A DNA stretch of 64,000 nucleotides from an uncultured Porphyromonadaceae bacterium. Lineage in GTDB: Bacteria > Bacteroidota > Bacteroidia > Bacteroidales > Muribaculaceae. The DNA is taken from the NCBI GenBank assembly GCA_900546365.1, contig URCF01000001.1, forward strand, positions 1 through 64,000, written 5' to 3'. How positions within the stretch are numbered: position 1 is the first letter of the stretch; every line of letters starts with the position of its first letter. Under the pieces are notes generated by a model. That model worked only from the letters and a program-made list of their open reading frames with translations. It had not been told where the DNA came from and searched no databases. The position numbers were made by a program, and so were the translations under genes. This document shows, in pieces, positions 16,634 through 25,487 of the stretch.

Positions 16634-18460
16634 TCACACATCGAGTGTCAGCAGCTCTTTGCCCTGTGTGTCAAGGACGCGGATATGGAGTTTGTCGGCT
16701 GTTTTGTGGAGTATCATCACTGTGGCTTCGTCCATCTTGAATCCGCCGCCGATAATCACCGGATAGGGGTTGGCGTTCTTGTCGGCCGGTAGGAAGTTGA
16801 ACTCGTGGGTGTGGGCGTTGATGCTCACATCAAACGGCGCTTTTTTGAGCAGCGGTTCCCACAGCTCGAAGCACAGGTTGGGCTCGTAGTTGCCCCACAT
16901 CGGGATATGGTGGATGAGTACCCGCTTGTTGGCTTTCTTGAACTCTTTGGAGGCGAACTCGCGTTTCATGAATCCCACCTGGTCGTGGCGCAGTTTGGTG
17001 AAGTCGTTGAGTCCGTAGTAGATAGGGTGTGAGTCCACTTTGTCCTCGCCGCAATCGAGCATCACAAGGCGTGTGTCACCCCATGATAAGGCTCCGTAGG
17101 TGAGGTTGTCGGGATAGTCGAAATGCCGGTGCATCTCAATGGAGTAAGCGTCACGTATCTCGTGGTTGCCTCGCAGGAAAAAGATGGGGTGCTCGGCACC
17201 GTCGAGCTGCTCTATGATGAGATTGAGGAATTTGGTGGCCTGCTTGGCTGTGTGGATGTCGTCGAGGATGTCGCCGTTCATCACTACAAAATCGTAGTCA
17301 ATCCCTTTCACCTGACTCACGAGTGCCTTGAATGTTTCGCGATACTGGTGCAGGTCGTTGAACACCAGTGCGGTAAACTCTTTGTCGCTGGGCGACGGGA
17401 GCGAAAATTCATACCACGGCGAGGTGTAGGTGTGTCCGAACGCCTTGTAATATCCCTGATATTTGAGAATCTCGCGGGAGTTGACGCGATAGTAATATTT
17501 CTTGCCGGGGGTGAGCGAGTCGAGACGGATTTTGTGCATCGTGTTGTTGCACAGCTCCTGACCATGGATGAGGGTGCGGGCCACACGGGTGTGGATGGTG
17601 TCGGTGCCGAAATCAATCCAGTTCTGTGTGGGCACATTGGTTTGCCACATCACCGATATTGCATCTGTGCCGGGGTTCTGGAGATATGGCTCGCCGAGCA
17701 TAATCTCGTTGGAATCAGTGGCCAATCGCAGCCTTACTGCCACAGCGCGATGGTCGGAGGCTATGGTATCGTTGTCCACACGGGCCCATTCGGTGGTGAG
17801 AAGTGAGGCTTTGCTGTCGGGGGTGAAGATATAGTCAATGGTTTCTGTGGGACGGTCGGCCGGGAAAGTGAATTTGTCAGTAGGGGTGAGGATGGAGTAA
17901 TGCTCTTTCACGGCTTTGATGAATGTGGATTGGGGGGTGTCGTTGAGGTCTCCGGCCACAAACACAGGCTTGCTGCAGGTGTCGGTGATGGCTTTGATGA
18001 GAGCGAGCGAGGCCATGCGGTCGTCCTCGGTCAGCGACAGGTGGGTGCCAATGAAGGTGTAGAGCGGAAAGTCGGCCACAAAGAGTGTTCTTGCTTCCTC
18101 GCGACCGGGCAACGGCACGGTGTGCACGCTCAGGGGCTTCTCGCGGCTCAGCAGGCCTATGCCGTATTTCCCTCCGTCATAATCGATGGCCGGTGCGAAA
18201 TATGGATACATATTGGTGCGTTCGGCGAGCTCACCGAGGATATATCTCTGACCCGAGCGGGCGGTCATGCTGTCCACCTCCTGCAGTGCTACCACATTGG
18301 GATGGGTGGCGGTTATCACATTGGCCACCCGCTGGATATTGGACTGATTGTCCATCCCAACGCAATTCTTGATGTTGTAGCTCATCAGCTTCACATAGGT
18401 GGGACGGGCAACGGCGCATAAACATACGGCCAGAAGGGGAAGTGCTAATATTTTTTTCAT
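16634..18460 (-). CDS. Secreted fusion: endonuclease/exonuclease/phosphatase domain + purple-acid-phosphatase-like metallophosphoesterase
   Basis: The 608-residue protein starts with a signal peptide and contains two separate metal-dependent phosphoesterase modules. Residues 22-248 form an EEP (DNase I/inositol phosphatase-like) domain with N29, QEVDS (E61), GTHLS (H140), GDLND (171-173) and SDH (235-237). Residues 255-355 are a fibronectin-like domain as in purple acid phosphatases. Residues 362-600 are a calcineurin-like phosphoesterase with NDLH (368-371), GDILDD (396-401), GNHE (431-434) and AHTH. All catalytic signatures are present in both modules. The ATG at 18460 is chosen because it begins the signal peptide. 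It is probably a periplasmic or secreted phosphate scavenger acting on nucleic acids or phospho-sugars; the substrate is inference. Confidence 0.85.
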   Translation of the reverse strand: MKKILALPLLAVCLCAVARPTYVKLMSYNIKNCVGMDNQSNIQRVANVITATHPNVVALQEVDSMTARSGQRYILGELAERTNMYPYFAPAIDYDGGKYGIGLLSREKPLSVHTVPLPGREEARTLFVADFPLYTFIGTHLSLTEDDRMASLALIKAITDTCSKPVFVAGDLNDTPQSTFIKAVKEHYSILTPTDKFTFPADRPTETIDYIFTPDSKASLLTTEWARVDNDTIASDHRAVAVRLRLATDSNEIMLGEPYLQNPGTDAISVMWQTNVPTQNWIDFGTDTIHTRVARTLIHGQELCNNTMHKIRLDSLTPGKKYYYRVNSREILKYQGYYKAFGHTYTSPWYEFSLPSPSDKEFTALVFNDLHQYRETFKALVSQVKGIDYDFVVMNGDILDDIHTAKQATKFLNLIIEQLDGAEHPIFFLRGNHEIRDAYSIEMHRHFDYPDNLTYGALSWGDTRLVMLDCGEDKVDSHPIYYGLNDFTKLRHDQVGFMKREFASKEFKKANKRVLIHHIPMWGNYEPNLCFELWEPLLKKAPFDVSINAHTHEFNFLPADKNANPYPVIIGGGFKMDEATVMILHKTADKLHIRVLDTQGKELLTLDV

Positions 18461-18487
18461 GGGTATGTGACAAATGGTTTTGATGTA

Positions 18488-18518
18488 CAAAAATACAGAT
18501 TTTTTTGTTCGCATCCAA
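18488..18518 (-). promoter_or_regulatory. Bacteroidetes promoter before the EEP-metallophosphoesterase gene
   Basis: On the minus strand TTGG (518-515) is followed after 19 bases by TATTTTTG (495-488), matching the -33/-7 arrangement. It lies 28 bp before the start codon. Confidence 0.6.
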
Positions 18519-18534
18519 CCGCAAGAACAAAAAC

Positions 18535-18563
18535 GCGGGTCACGCCGTGATGGCATGACCCGC
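18535..18563 (-). terminator. Terminator of rpsA
   Basis: GCGGGTCA and TGACCCGC arms, extended by GCC/GGC inside, form a hairpin of about 11 base pairs. On the minus strand GTTTTTG follows. It lies 28 bp after the rpsA stop codon. Confidence 0.85.
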
Positions 18564-18590
18564 ATTGGGGGTTATCCTTAATGGAAGGGA

Positions 18591-20372
18591 TTACTTGTTC
18601 TCAGAAAGTTTCTCCTTCAGGGCAGCCAGGGCTTCGAGGTCGCCGAGAGTGGTTTTCTCGATGGTCTGGTTGAGCATGGGAGTTTCTTCCGAACGCTTGC
18701 TGGTGCGTTTTGCCTTGCGGGCTTCGTTGCGCTCAGCCTTAGCCTCATCTTCAAAAATGCGGCTGTGGGAGAGGATGATACGCTTGTTGTCCTTGTTGAA
18801 TTCGATCACCTTGAAGTTGAGCTTCTCGTCCACCTGGGCCTGAGAGCCGTCTTCCTTCACGAGGTGCTTGGGAGTAGCGAACCCTTCAACACCGTAGGGG
18901 AGGGAGATAACAGCGCCTTTTTCCACCATTTCGGTGATGGTACCTTCGTGGATGCTGCCAACAGTGAACACTGTTTCAAATACATCCCAAGGATTCTCCT
19001 CAAGCTGCTTGTGGCCGAGGCTCAGGCGACGGTTGTCCTTGTCGATTTCCAGAACCTGAACATCGATGTCGGCACCAATCTGAGTGAATTCGCTCGGGTG
19101 TTTGATTTTCTTGGTCCAAGAGAGGTCGGAGATGTGGATAAGACCGTCAACGCCTTCTTCGATTTCAACAAATACACCGAAGTTGGTGAAGTTGCGCACT
19201 TTGGCGGTGTGCTTGCTGCCAACGGGATATTTGGTCTCGATATCTTCCCAGGGATCTTTCTTGAGCTGCTTGATGCCAAGGCTCATCTTGCGGTCTTCGC
19301 GGTCGAGGGTGAGAATCACTGCCTCGATCTCATCGCCCACTTTCATGAAGTCCTGAGCGGAGCGGAGGTGCTGCGACCACGACATTTCACTAACGTGGAT
19401 GAGACCTTCAACGCCGGGGGCGATTTCAATGAATGCACCGTAGTCGGCCATAACCACTACGCGGCCTTTAACCTTGTCGCCCACTTTGAGGTCGGCGTCA
19501 AGAGCGTCCCAAGGATGGGGCATGAGCTGCTTGAGGCCAAGGGCGATGCGCTTCTTCTCATCGTCGAAATCAAGGATAACGACATTGAGCTTCTGGTCGA
19601 GCTGAACCACTTCTTCGGGGTGGCTTACGCGGCCCCAGGAGAGGTCGGTGATATGAATCAGGCCATCTACGCCGCCGAGGTCAATGAACACACCGTAGGA
19701 GGTGATATTCTTGACGGTACCTTCAAGCACCTGACCTTTTTCAAGCTTGGAGATGATTTCGCGTTTCTGCTGCTCAAGCTCGGCTTCGATGAGGGCTTTG
19801 TGGGATACCACAACGTTCTTGAATTCCTGGTTGATTTTGACTACCTTGAACTCCATTGTCTTGCCAACGAAGATATCGTAGTCGCGGATGGGACGAACAT
19901 CAATCTGCGATCCGGGAAGGAAGGCTTCGATGCCGAACACATCCACAATCATGCCGCCTTTGGTGCGACATTTGATGTAACCCTTGATGATTTCGTCGTT
20001 TTCAAGAGCTTCGTTGACGCGCTCCCAGGAGCGGGCTGCGCGGGCCTTGCGGTGGGAGAGGATGAGCTGGCCTTTTTTGTCCTCTTGATTTTCAATGAAC
20101 ACTTCCACTGTGTCGCCAACCTTGATGTCGGGGTTGTAGCGGAATTCGTTCATGGGGATGATACCGTCGCTCATGTAGCCGATGTTAACCACAGCCTCGC
20201 GCTTGTTGAGGGCGATGATGGTACCTTCGATTACTTCTTTGTCCTTGACGGTGTTGAGTGACTCGTCGTAGGTCTTGGTGAGCTCTTCACGAGTCTTTTC
20301 GCCCTGGGTGTCGCCTTTCTCGAAAGCATCCCAGTCGAAATCTTCAATGGGAGAATTTTTTAATTCTGTCAT
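18591..20372 (-). CDS. rpsA: 30S ribosomal protein S1
   Basis: S1 binds mRNA on the small ribosomal subunit. The 593-residue product has six S1 repeats, visible as recurring G-x-V/I...GxFVE/DL...GLIHxSDLSW units between about residues 45 and 540, followed by a charged KAERNEARKAKR tail. Known work on Bacteroidetes ribosomes shows that these bacteria mask the anti-Shine-Dalgarno, which matches the lack of Shine-Dalgarno sequences here and makes S1 important for initiation. It is monocistronic, with its own promoter and terminator. Confidence 0.97.
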   Translation of the reverse strand: MTELKNSPIEDFDWDAFEKGDTQGEKTREELTKTYDESLNTVKDKEVIEGTIIALNKREAVVNIGYMSDGIIPMNEFRYNPDIKVGDTVEVFIENQEDKKGQLILSHRKARAARSWERVNEALENDEIIKGYIKCRTKGGMIVDVFGIEAFLPGSQIDVRPIRDYDIFVGKTMEFKVVKINQEFKNVVVSHKALIEAELEQQKREIISKLEKGQVLEGTVKNITSYGVFIDLGGVDGLIHITDLSWGRVSHPEEVVQLDQKLNVVILDFDDEKKRIALGLKQLMPHPWDALDADLKVGDKVKGRVVVMADYGAFIEIAPGVEGLIHVSEMSWSQHLRSAQDFMKVGDEIEAVILTLDREDRKMSLGIKQLKKDPWEDIETKYPVGSKHTAKVRNFTNFGVFVEIEEGVDGLIHISDLSWTKKIKHPSEFTQIGADIDVQVLEIDKDNRRLSLGHKQLEENPWDVFETVFTVGSIHEGTITEMVEKGAVISLPYGVEGFATPKHLVKEDGSQAQVDEKLNFKVIEFNKDNKRIILSHSRIFEDEAKAERNEARKAKRTSKRSEETPMLNQTIEKTTLGDLEALAALKEKLSENK

Positions 20373-20438
20373 TTAAATAGTTAATAAATAAGGTTAATTA
20401 GTAAACACGTGCATACAGCCTTGCGGCTTTTTGCGCTG

Positions 20439-20469
20439 CAAAGGTAACATATAATTTTCTATTCCACAA
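20439..20469 (-). promoter_or_regulatory. Bacteroidetes promoter before rpsA
   Basis: On the minus strand TTG (469-467) is followed after 20 bases by TACCTTTG (446-439), an exact -7 element. The predicted leader is about 60 nt. Confidence 0.65.
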
Positions 20470-21327
20470 CTATTTCTCCGCTATTTTTGTGTGATAGGCA
20501 AGGAGCTGCGGCATAGGGTCGGGGTCAATGGAGCTGATGGTGAGTCCGCTTTTTTCGGCGGCTTTGTGGAGCTGGGGTGCGAAATGGTGTGCCACCGAGC
20601 CTGTGAAATGAATGGGGAGCCGGTGCACCGAGGTGTAGCCCAGGAGATTGCGGCGGATGAATAGGGAGAATTGTTCTGTCACCATAGCTTCTACCGAGGG
20701 GTTGGCGATATGCTTGGCCACAAACGGCATGAAAGATGCTAAAAATGCGTTGGGCCCCGTCTGACGGTACACCCTGGCGATGATGTCGGCGGTGGTCAGG
20801 CCGTAGGTTGTATTGAAGTCATCTGTAATCTCCATCGGCAGCTGCCGCTTGAGAATGTTGCCGATGAGGGTGCGTCCGATGACGGCCCCTGACCCCTCGT
20901 CGCCCAGTATGAACCCTAACGGCGACACATGCTCCACTATGTCGGTGCCGTTGAACAGGCAGCTGTTGCTCCCGGTGCCGAGGATGCACGCTATCCCACC
21001 GCGGTGTCCGCACAGGGCGCGTGCGGCGCCGAGCAGGTCGCTCTCCACTTCCACATCCGGGCATCCGGTGATCCGGGTGAGCGTCTGTGCCATTGATGAG
21101 CATATAGCTTCGGTGGCGCACCCCGCTCCGTAGAAATATATCCGGTCCACCTCAATGCCCGATAGCTGCGGCACAAGCCGGAAGGTGAGCAACTTCTCTA
21201 TCTCCTCGCGGCTCATTGTCACTGGGTTGATGCCGGGGGTGGTGAATACGGAGGGTTGATGGCTGGGGACGATGACTGCCCAGCGCGTTTTGGTGCTTCC
21301 ACTGTCGGCTATAAGGGTGGTGCTCAT
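20470..21327 (-). CDS. BadF/BadG-type sugar kinase, N-acetylglucosamine kinase-like
   Basis: The 285-residue ASKHA-fold kinase has a phosphate-1 loop DSGSTKTRW near residue 9, a phosphate-2 loop LGTGSNSCLF and the GDEGSGAVIGR motif typical of N-acetylglucosamine and MurNAc/GlcNAc kinases. It probably phosphorylates an amino sugar salvaged from peptidoglycan or host glycans. An ATG at 21327 overlaps the preceding glycosyltransferase stop as ATGA, which supports this start over one twelve codons upstream. It is third in an operon after two family-2 glycosyltransferases. Confidence 0.8.
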   Translation of the reverse strand: MSTTLIADSGSTKTRWAVIVPSHQPSVFTTPGINPVTMSREEIEKLLTFRLVPQLSGIEVDRIYFYGAGCATEAICSSMAQTLTRITGCPDVEVESDLLGAARALCGHRGGIACILGTGSNSCLFNGTDIVEHVSPLGFILGDEGSGAVIGRTLIGNILKRQLPMEITDDFNTTYGLTTADIIARVYRQTGPNAFLASFMPFVAKHIANPSVEAMVTEQFSLFIRRNLLGYTSVHRLPIHFTGSVAHHFAPQLHKAAEKSGLTISSIDPDPMPQLLAYHTKIAEK

Positions 21328-22334
21328 GGATATAGGTGCTTGTTTTTGTGTTTTGCGCTCCATAGAAACAGGTTGCTGAACCGTACAGCGTTGATGAAGC
21401 GCGACGGATGGTGGAGCATCTTTTGGAGCCTGGAGTATGTTTTGCGGTCTAAATCACCTTCATCAGCAGGTAGAAAAGGCTGTATGGCATCGGTGATTTT
21501 GGCGATGTAGCTCATTGCCTGATTGCGGTCGGAGCACCCTCGCGCCACCAGTTTTGCGGCGGTGACAGCGGTGTGGAGTATGCGGGGCGTAAATCCGTTG
21601 CTGACGGTTATGCCTATGGATTGCAGGAAGTGGGCACGTTCGATTTCTGCAAGTAGAAAATGATAGCGTCGCTCGGGATCGACTCCATTGACGGTGCTTC
21701 CGCTACGCATTCGGTAGTGGTAGAGCGGGGTGAAGTTGAGCGTGACGCGCCGGGCGCTTGCCATCCATTTGATCACTGTTGCATAATCCTCATAGAACCG
21801 TCCTTCGGGCATCTTGGCAGTGGCGAGTTCCCTGCGCCACAGCTTGTCGCAAAAAATGCTCTGGATCAGCTTGTCTTCGTATGTAAGCGCGATGGCTTCC
21901 TGACGGTCAAGGATTTTGAAAAAAGAGGTGTCTTTATGGCGCGGGCGGTTCATGTTGGTCCAGTCGAATGTGTATCCGCACACAGCCACATCGGCATTGT
22001 TGGCCGTGAGGTCGCGGTGGAGCGTGCTGTACATCCCGGGGTCAATCCAGTCGTCGGCATCCACGAAGCCGAGCAGCGTTCCCCGGGATTGCGCTATGGC
22101 GATGTTGCGTGAGTCGGATACCCCGCTGTTGGCCTTGTGGATTACGCGGATGCGGTGGTCGCGGGATGCGTATTCATCACATATGGCACCCGAATGGTCG
22201 GTAGAGCCGTCGTCCACCAATATAAGCTCCCAGTTTTGAAATGTCTGCGCAATGATTGAGTCGATGCATTGCGCGAGATATTTCTCGGTGTTGAACACTG
22301 GAGTGATGATGGATATTTCCGGTTGTGTGTTCAT
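21324..22334 (-). CDS. Family 2 glycosyltransferase
   Basis: The 336-residue product has a GT-A fold: PEISIITPVFNTEKYL at the start, LVDDGSTDHSG (about 40-50), the metal-binding DADDWIDPG (about 92-100), and a helical C-terminus with several basic clusters. It transfers a sugar from a nucleotide sugar to a cell-surface glycan; donor and acceptor are unknown. It overlaps the preceding glycosyltransferase and the following kinase by ATGA on each side. This points to a three-gene translationally coupled operon. Confidence 0.88.
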   Translation of the reverse strand: MNTQPEISIITPVFNTEKYLAQCIDSIIAQTFQNWELILVDDGSTDHSGAICDEYASRDHRIRVIHKANSGVSDSRNIAIAQSRGTLLGFVDADDWIDPGMYSTLHRDLTANNADVAVCGYTFDWTNMNRPRHKDTSFFKILDRQEAIALTYEDKLIQSIFCDKLWRRELATAKMPEGRFYEDYATVIKWMASARRVTLNFTPLYHYRMRSGSTVNGVDPERRYHFLLAEIERAHFLQSIGITVSNGFTPRILHTAVTAAKLVARGCSDRNQAMSYIAKITDAIQPFLPADEGDLDRKTYSRLQKMLHHPSRFINAVRFSNLFLWSAKHKNKHLYP

Positions 22335-23101
22335 GACGAATGGGTTATGCCGTGGGGCACTTTGGTGACGGATTGGGTGCGTGCCCGCTCCATGATGGCG
22401 ATGTTGCCGGCATCCATGGCGCGGGAGGCTTCGTTGTGGTGCAGGTGATACTCCAGGGCGGCGAATTTTATGAACCGTTTCTTAAGGCCGTTGTTGATGA
22501 GTCTGAAACTCAGTTCGGAGTCTTCGCGTCCCCACCCCACGATATCCTCGTTGTAGCCGTTGACCTCCAGTAGGTCGCTGCGCCAGAATGCCATGTGGCA
22601 CCCGCGCACATACATGCCGTTGCGGCTACGCAGGCGGGCGAAAAGCGGAGTGAGAACGGGACATCTGAACCCTCCCGGCAGCTGTGGAGGCTTGCTCCAC
22701 GGAGCGAGGCCCAGAAGCGAGGTTGTGGCATCGGGCGACAGCAGTATGCGGCTGCCGGTGACAAAACTGCCTGGTCGGGCAAACCGTTTGTGGTCGGCCA
22801 CAAATTCGGGGTGGAGGATAATGTCGCCGTCAATCTGTATGATGTAGTCGGATGTGGCGGCAGCGATACCCTTGTTGCGTATGGCGGCCAGGCGGAATCC
22901 TCTGTCCTCGTGCCATATATGCTTGACAGGCACACGCGTGGCCAAGGAGAAATCCTTGACCACGCGTGCGGTGGAGTCGGTTGAGCCGTCATCGGCTATG
23001 ATTATTTCGTCGGGTTGCACCCTTTGAGCCAGCACACTGCTCAGGCACAGCCTCAGATAGTCAGGGCTATTGTAGGTGGATATGAGCAGCGCGGTGGTCA
23101 T
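22331..23101 (-). CDS. Family 2 glycosyltransferase with C-terminal galactosyltransferase-like domain
   Basis: The 256-residue product has LISTYNSPDYLRLCLSSV, IADDGSTDST (about 36-45) and QIDGDIILHP (about 93-102) as GT-A motifs. It then has a GCHMAFWRSDLLEVNGYNED block and GWGREDSEL, which define the Glyco_transf_7C type seen in chondroitin- and galactosyl-type transferases. It is the first gene of the operon with a second GT2 and the GlcNAc-kinase-like gene. It begins 17 bp after the rho stop codon, so it may be read from the rho transcript. Confidence 0.87.
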   Translation of the reverse strand: MTTALLISTYNSPDYLRLCLSSVLAQRVQPDEIIIADDGSTDSTARVVKDFSLATRVPVKHIWHEDRGFRLAAIRNKGIAAATSDYIIQIDGDIILHPEFVADHKRFARPGSFVTGSRILLSPDATTSLLGLAPWSKPPQLPGGFRCPVLTPLFARLRSRNGMYVRGCHMAFWRSDLLEVNGYNEDIVGWGREDSELSFRLINNGLKKRFIKFAALEYHLHHNEASRAMDAGNIAIMERARTQSVTKVPHGITHSS

Positions 23102-23118
23102 ATTTTATTAATGGTGCG

Positions 23119-25152
23119 TTAATCGTTCATGGTGCGCAGCAGCTCCTCGTTGGACGATGTGCGCTCCATGCGGTCCTTGATGAATTCCATGGCCTCAATA
23201 CTGTTGCGGTCGCTCAGGAAGCGGCGGAGAATCCACATGCGGTTGAGGGTTTCATCGTTGAGCAGCAGGTCGTCGCGACGTGTGGAGGAGGCCATGATGT
23301 CAACGGCGGGGAATATGCGTTTGTTGCTGAGCTTGCGGTCAAGCTGCAGCTCCATGTTGCCGGTGCCCTTGAACTCTTCAAAAATCACCTCGTCCATCTT
23401 GGAGCTGGTTTCGGTGAGGGCGGTGGCGATGATGGTCAGGGAGCCGCCGTTTTCAATGTTGCGGGCCGCGCCGAAAAAGCGTTTAGGCTTCTGGAGAGCG
23501 TTGGCGTCCACACCACCCGACAGGATTTTGCCCGAAGCGGGGGCGCAGGTGTTGTAGGCGCGGGCAAGTCGTGTGATGGAGTCGAGGAGAATCACCACAT
23601 CGTGTCCGCACTCCACCAGTCGCTTGGCTTTTTCAAGCACTATGCCGGCAATCTTCACATGCCGGTCGGCGGGCTCGTCAAATGTGGATGCTATCACCTC
23701 GGCGTTCACGCTACGGCTCATGTCGGTCACCTCCTCGGGGCGCTCGTCGATAAGCAGAATCATGATGTAGGTTTCGGGATGATTGGCGGCGATGGCGTTG
23801 GCTATATCCTTGAGAAGAATGGTTTTACCGGTTTTGGGAGGGGCTACGATAAGGCCGCGCTGTCCTTTGCCGATAGGGGAGAACATATCCACCACGCGTG
23901 TGGAGATGTTGGCGGAGCGTCCGGATGTGAGGTTGAATTTTTCATCGGGGAACAGCGGTGTGAGGTGCTCAAACGGCACGCGGTCGCGGATGAATTCGGG
24001 CGAACGGCCATTGACGCTCAGTACTTTGCTCATCGGGAAATATTTCTCACCTTCTTTGGGCGGGCGGATTGTGGCTTCCACCACATCGCCTGCCTTGAGG
24101 CCGTAGGCTTTGATTTGCTGCTGGGTGACATACACATCATCGGGCGATGACAGATAATTGTAGTCGCTGGAGCGGAGGAATCCGTACCCTTCGGGGATAA
24201 TCTCAAGCACGCCGCTGGTCTGGATCAATCCGTCGAAGTTGTAGAGCGGCTGCTGGTTCTGTTGCTGATTGTTGGGTTGATTGTTGTTGCGGTTTTTGTT
24301 TTTCCGGTTTTTCCCCTGCTGTTGCTGCTGTTTCTCCATCTGCCAAGGCTCGGCGAGGGTGATGGGTGCCACGGCTGCTGCCTGGGCTGCCTGGGCTGCG
24401 GCTTCCTCTTTCTCGCGCTGCGAGCGGGGCACAAAGCGGCGTCCTTCGCTGCGGGGGAAGAATGAGCCGAGCGATGTTTCGGCACCGGGACGGAAATCGC
24501 GTCGCTGCTCCTGCGGTGCCGGGTTATTGGTGCCGTTCTGCTGGACAGGTTGCTCGGAGCCGGTCTCTTCGGTGTGCCGGGCAACTGCTTCAGGTTCTTC
24601 TGCGGAATCGGCATTGTCGGCGGGCTGGGACTCTGTGGCGGCAGCGGGTTGTTCGGTGGCTTCAGCTTTCTGGCGTCCACGGCGGCTCTTGCGTTGTTGA
24701 GGCTCTTTGGTGGCTTCCTTAGCGGTGCCCTCGGATTGTTCTTTGGGCTGCTCTTTGGGCTGCTCAGGGTTGGTGTCTTGTATCTGTTCGGGCTGTTCCT
24801 GTTGCTTTTCGGCGGGAGCTGCCTTAGGCTTGCGTCCGCGCTTGGGTTTCTCGGCGGTGGGAGCTGCGGCAGCGGGCTGCTCGGCGGCAGGTTCGGCGGC
24901 AACGGGTTTTTCGGCGTCTTTTTTCTTGGTATCGTTCTTTGCAGGGCGGCCTCTCTTGGGCTTGGGGGCATCGGCGTCTTTTTTCTGCTTACGCTCGGTG
25001 GCGCTTGTAGCCACGTTTATAGCCTGTTGGTCGAGGATGGCGTAAACCATCTCATCCTTATCGGCGGTGTTAACCTTTTTGAGGCCCATCTGATCCACTA
25101 TCTCCTTGAGCTGCTGCTCAGGCATAGCTTGAAGTTTGGAAATACTGTACAT
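23119..25152 (-). CDS. rho: Transcription termination factor Rho with long disordered insert
   Basis: Rho is the hexameric RNA helicase that ends transcription. The 677-residue product is far longer than the 419 residues of E. coli Rho. Residues 1-48 are the Rho N-domain. Residues 50-302 are low-complexity and rich in Lys, Pro, Ala, Glu and Gln. A cold-shock RNA-binding domain follows (about 303-385), then the ATPase with APPKTGKT (437-444). In Bacteroides thetaiotaomicron a comparable insert is known to drive Rho phase separation. The ATG at 25152 is preferred because it begins the family N-domain. The leader is about 210 nt, so autoregulation by attenuation is plausible. Confidence 0.96.
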   Translation of the reverse strand: MYSISKLQAMPEQQLKEIVDQMGLKKVNTADKDEMVYAILDQQAINVATSATERKQKKDADAPKPKRGRPAKNDTKKKDAEKPVAAEPAAEQPAAAAPTAEKPKRGRKPKAAPAEKQQEQPEQIQDTNPEQPKEQPKEQSEGTAKEATKEPQQRKSRRGRQKAEATEQPAAATESQPADNADSAEEPEAVARHTEETGSEQPVQQNGTNNPAPQEQRRDFRPGAETSLGSFFPRSEGRRFVPRSQREKEEAAAQAAQAAAVAPITLAEPWQMEKQQQQQGKNRKNKNRNNNQPNNQQQNQQPLYNFDGLIQTSGVLEIIPEGYGFLRSSDYNYLSSPDDVYVTQQQIKAYGLKAGDVVEATIRPPKEGEKYFPMSKVLSVNGRSPEFIRDRVPFEHLTPLFPDEKFNLTSGRSANISTRVVDMFSPIGKGQRGLIVAPPKTGKTILLKDIANAIAANHPETYIMILLIDERPEEVTDMSRSVNAEVIASTFDEPADRHVKIAGIVLEKAKRLVECGHDVVILLDSITRLARAYNTCAPASGKILSGGVDANALQKPKRFFGAARNIENGGSLTIIATALTETSSKMDEVIFEEFKGTGNMELQLDRKLSNKRIFPAVDIMASSTRRDDLLLNDETLNRMWILRRFLSDRNSIEAMEFIKDRMERTSSNEELLRTMND

Positions 25153-25368
25153 ATATAATTTGTTGGGGGAGTAGGATGACAAACCGTGTGATTGTCATCG
25201 TCAGGCATTATGCCGTGCAGGTTGGGGGCGCATCGCTGTGCCTGTGCCTCACTGTGGCGGCTTGCAGCCTCGTGGGGAATTGTTTTAAGTTTAACGGATT
25301 TAAGCGGAAATTGGGATAAAACAGCATCGAAATGCCTCTCCCGGCCTTGTCGCGGCCAAAATTCAGTG

Positions 25369-25401
25369 CAAAGATAAATAGATTTTTTGATATAATGCAA
25401 A
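25369..25401 (-). promoter_or_regulatory. Bacteroidetes promoter of rho
   Basis: On the minus strand TTTG (401-398) is followed after 21 bases by TATCTTTG (376-369). Both halves match the consensus. The start codon is more than 200 bp downstream. Confidence 0.7.
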
Positions 25402-25472
25402 TCAAATGCGAAATTGCTGTTAAGTTTTGCTAATAAAAGCCTCTGCGGGGCTCGGATTAAAGCGAATTGTTG

Positions 25473-25480
25473 TAATTTTG
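25473..25480 (+). promoter_or_regulatory. Bacteroidetes -7 element before uvrA
   Basis: TAATTTTG matches TAnnTTTG and ends seven bases before the uvrA ATG, so the leader must be extremely short. No -33 TTTG is seen at the expected spacing. Confidence 0.5.
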
Positions 25481-25487
25481 CAAATCT

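Larger units (their letters stand above)
25153..25487. other. Divergent rho/uvrA intergenic region with long rho leader
   Basis: These 335 bp hold the rho promoter (25369-25401), a rho leader of about 210 nt (25153-25362) and the uvrA promoter (25473-25480). I see no gene in it. The leader has no obvious strong hairpin with a T tract. Confidence 0.6.

Noticed and set aside
18765..20261. Nearly 500-codon frame antisense to rpsA with repeated segments
   Set aside because: The repetitiveness mirrors the S1 repeats on the other strand. It is not a separate repeat protein.
24225..24971. Possible frameshift or assembly error in the low-complexity part of rho
   Set aside because: The frame stays open and the Lys/Pro/Glu/Gln-rich insert is a known feature of Bacteroidetes Rho.
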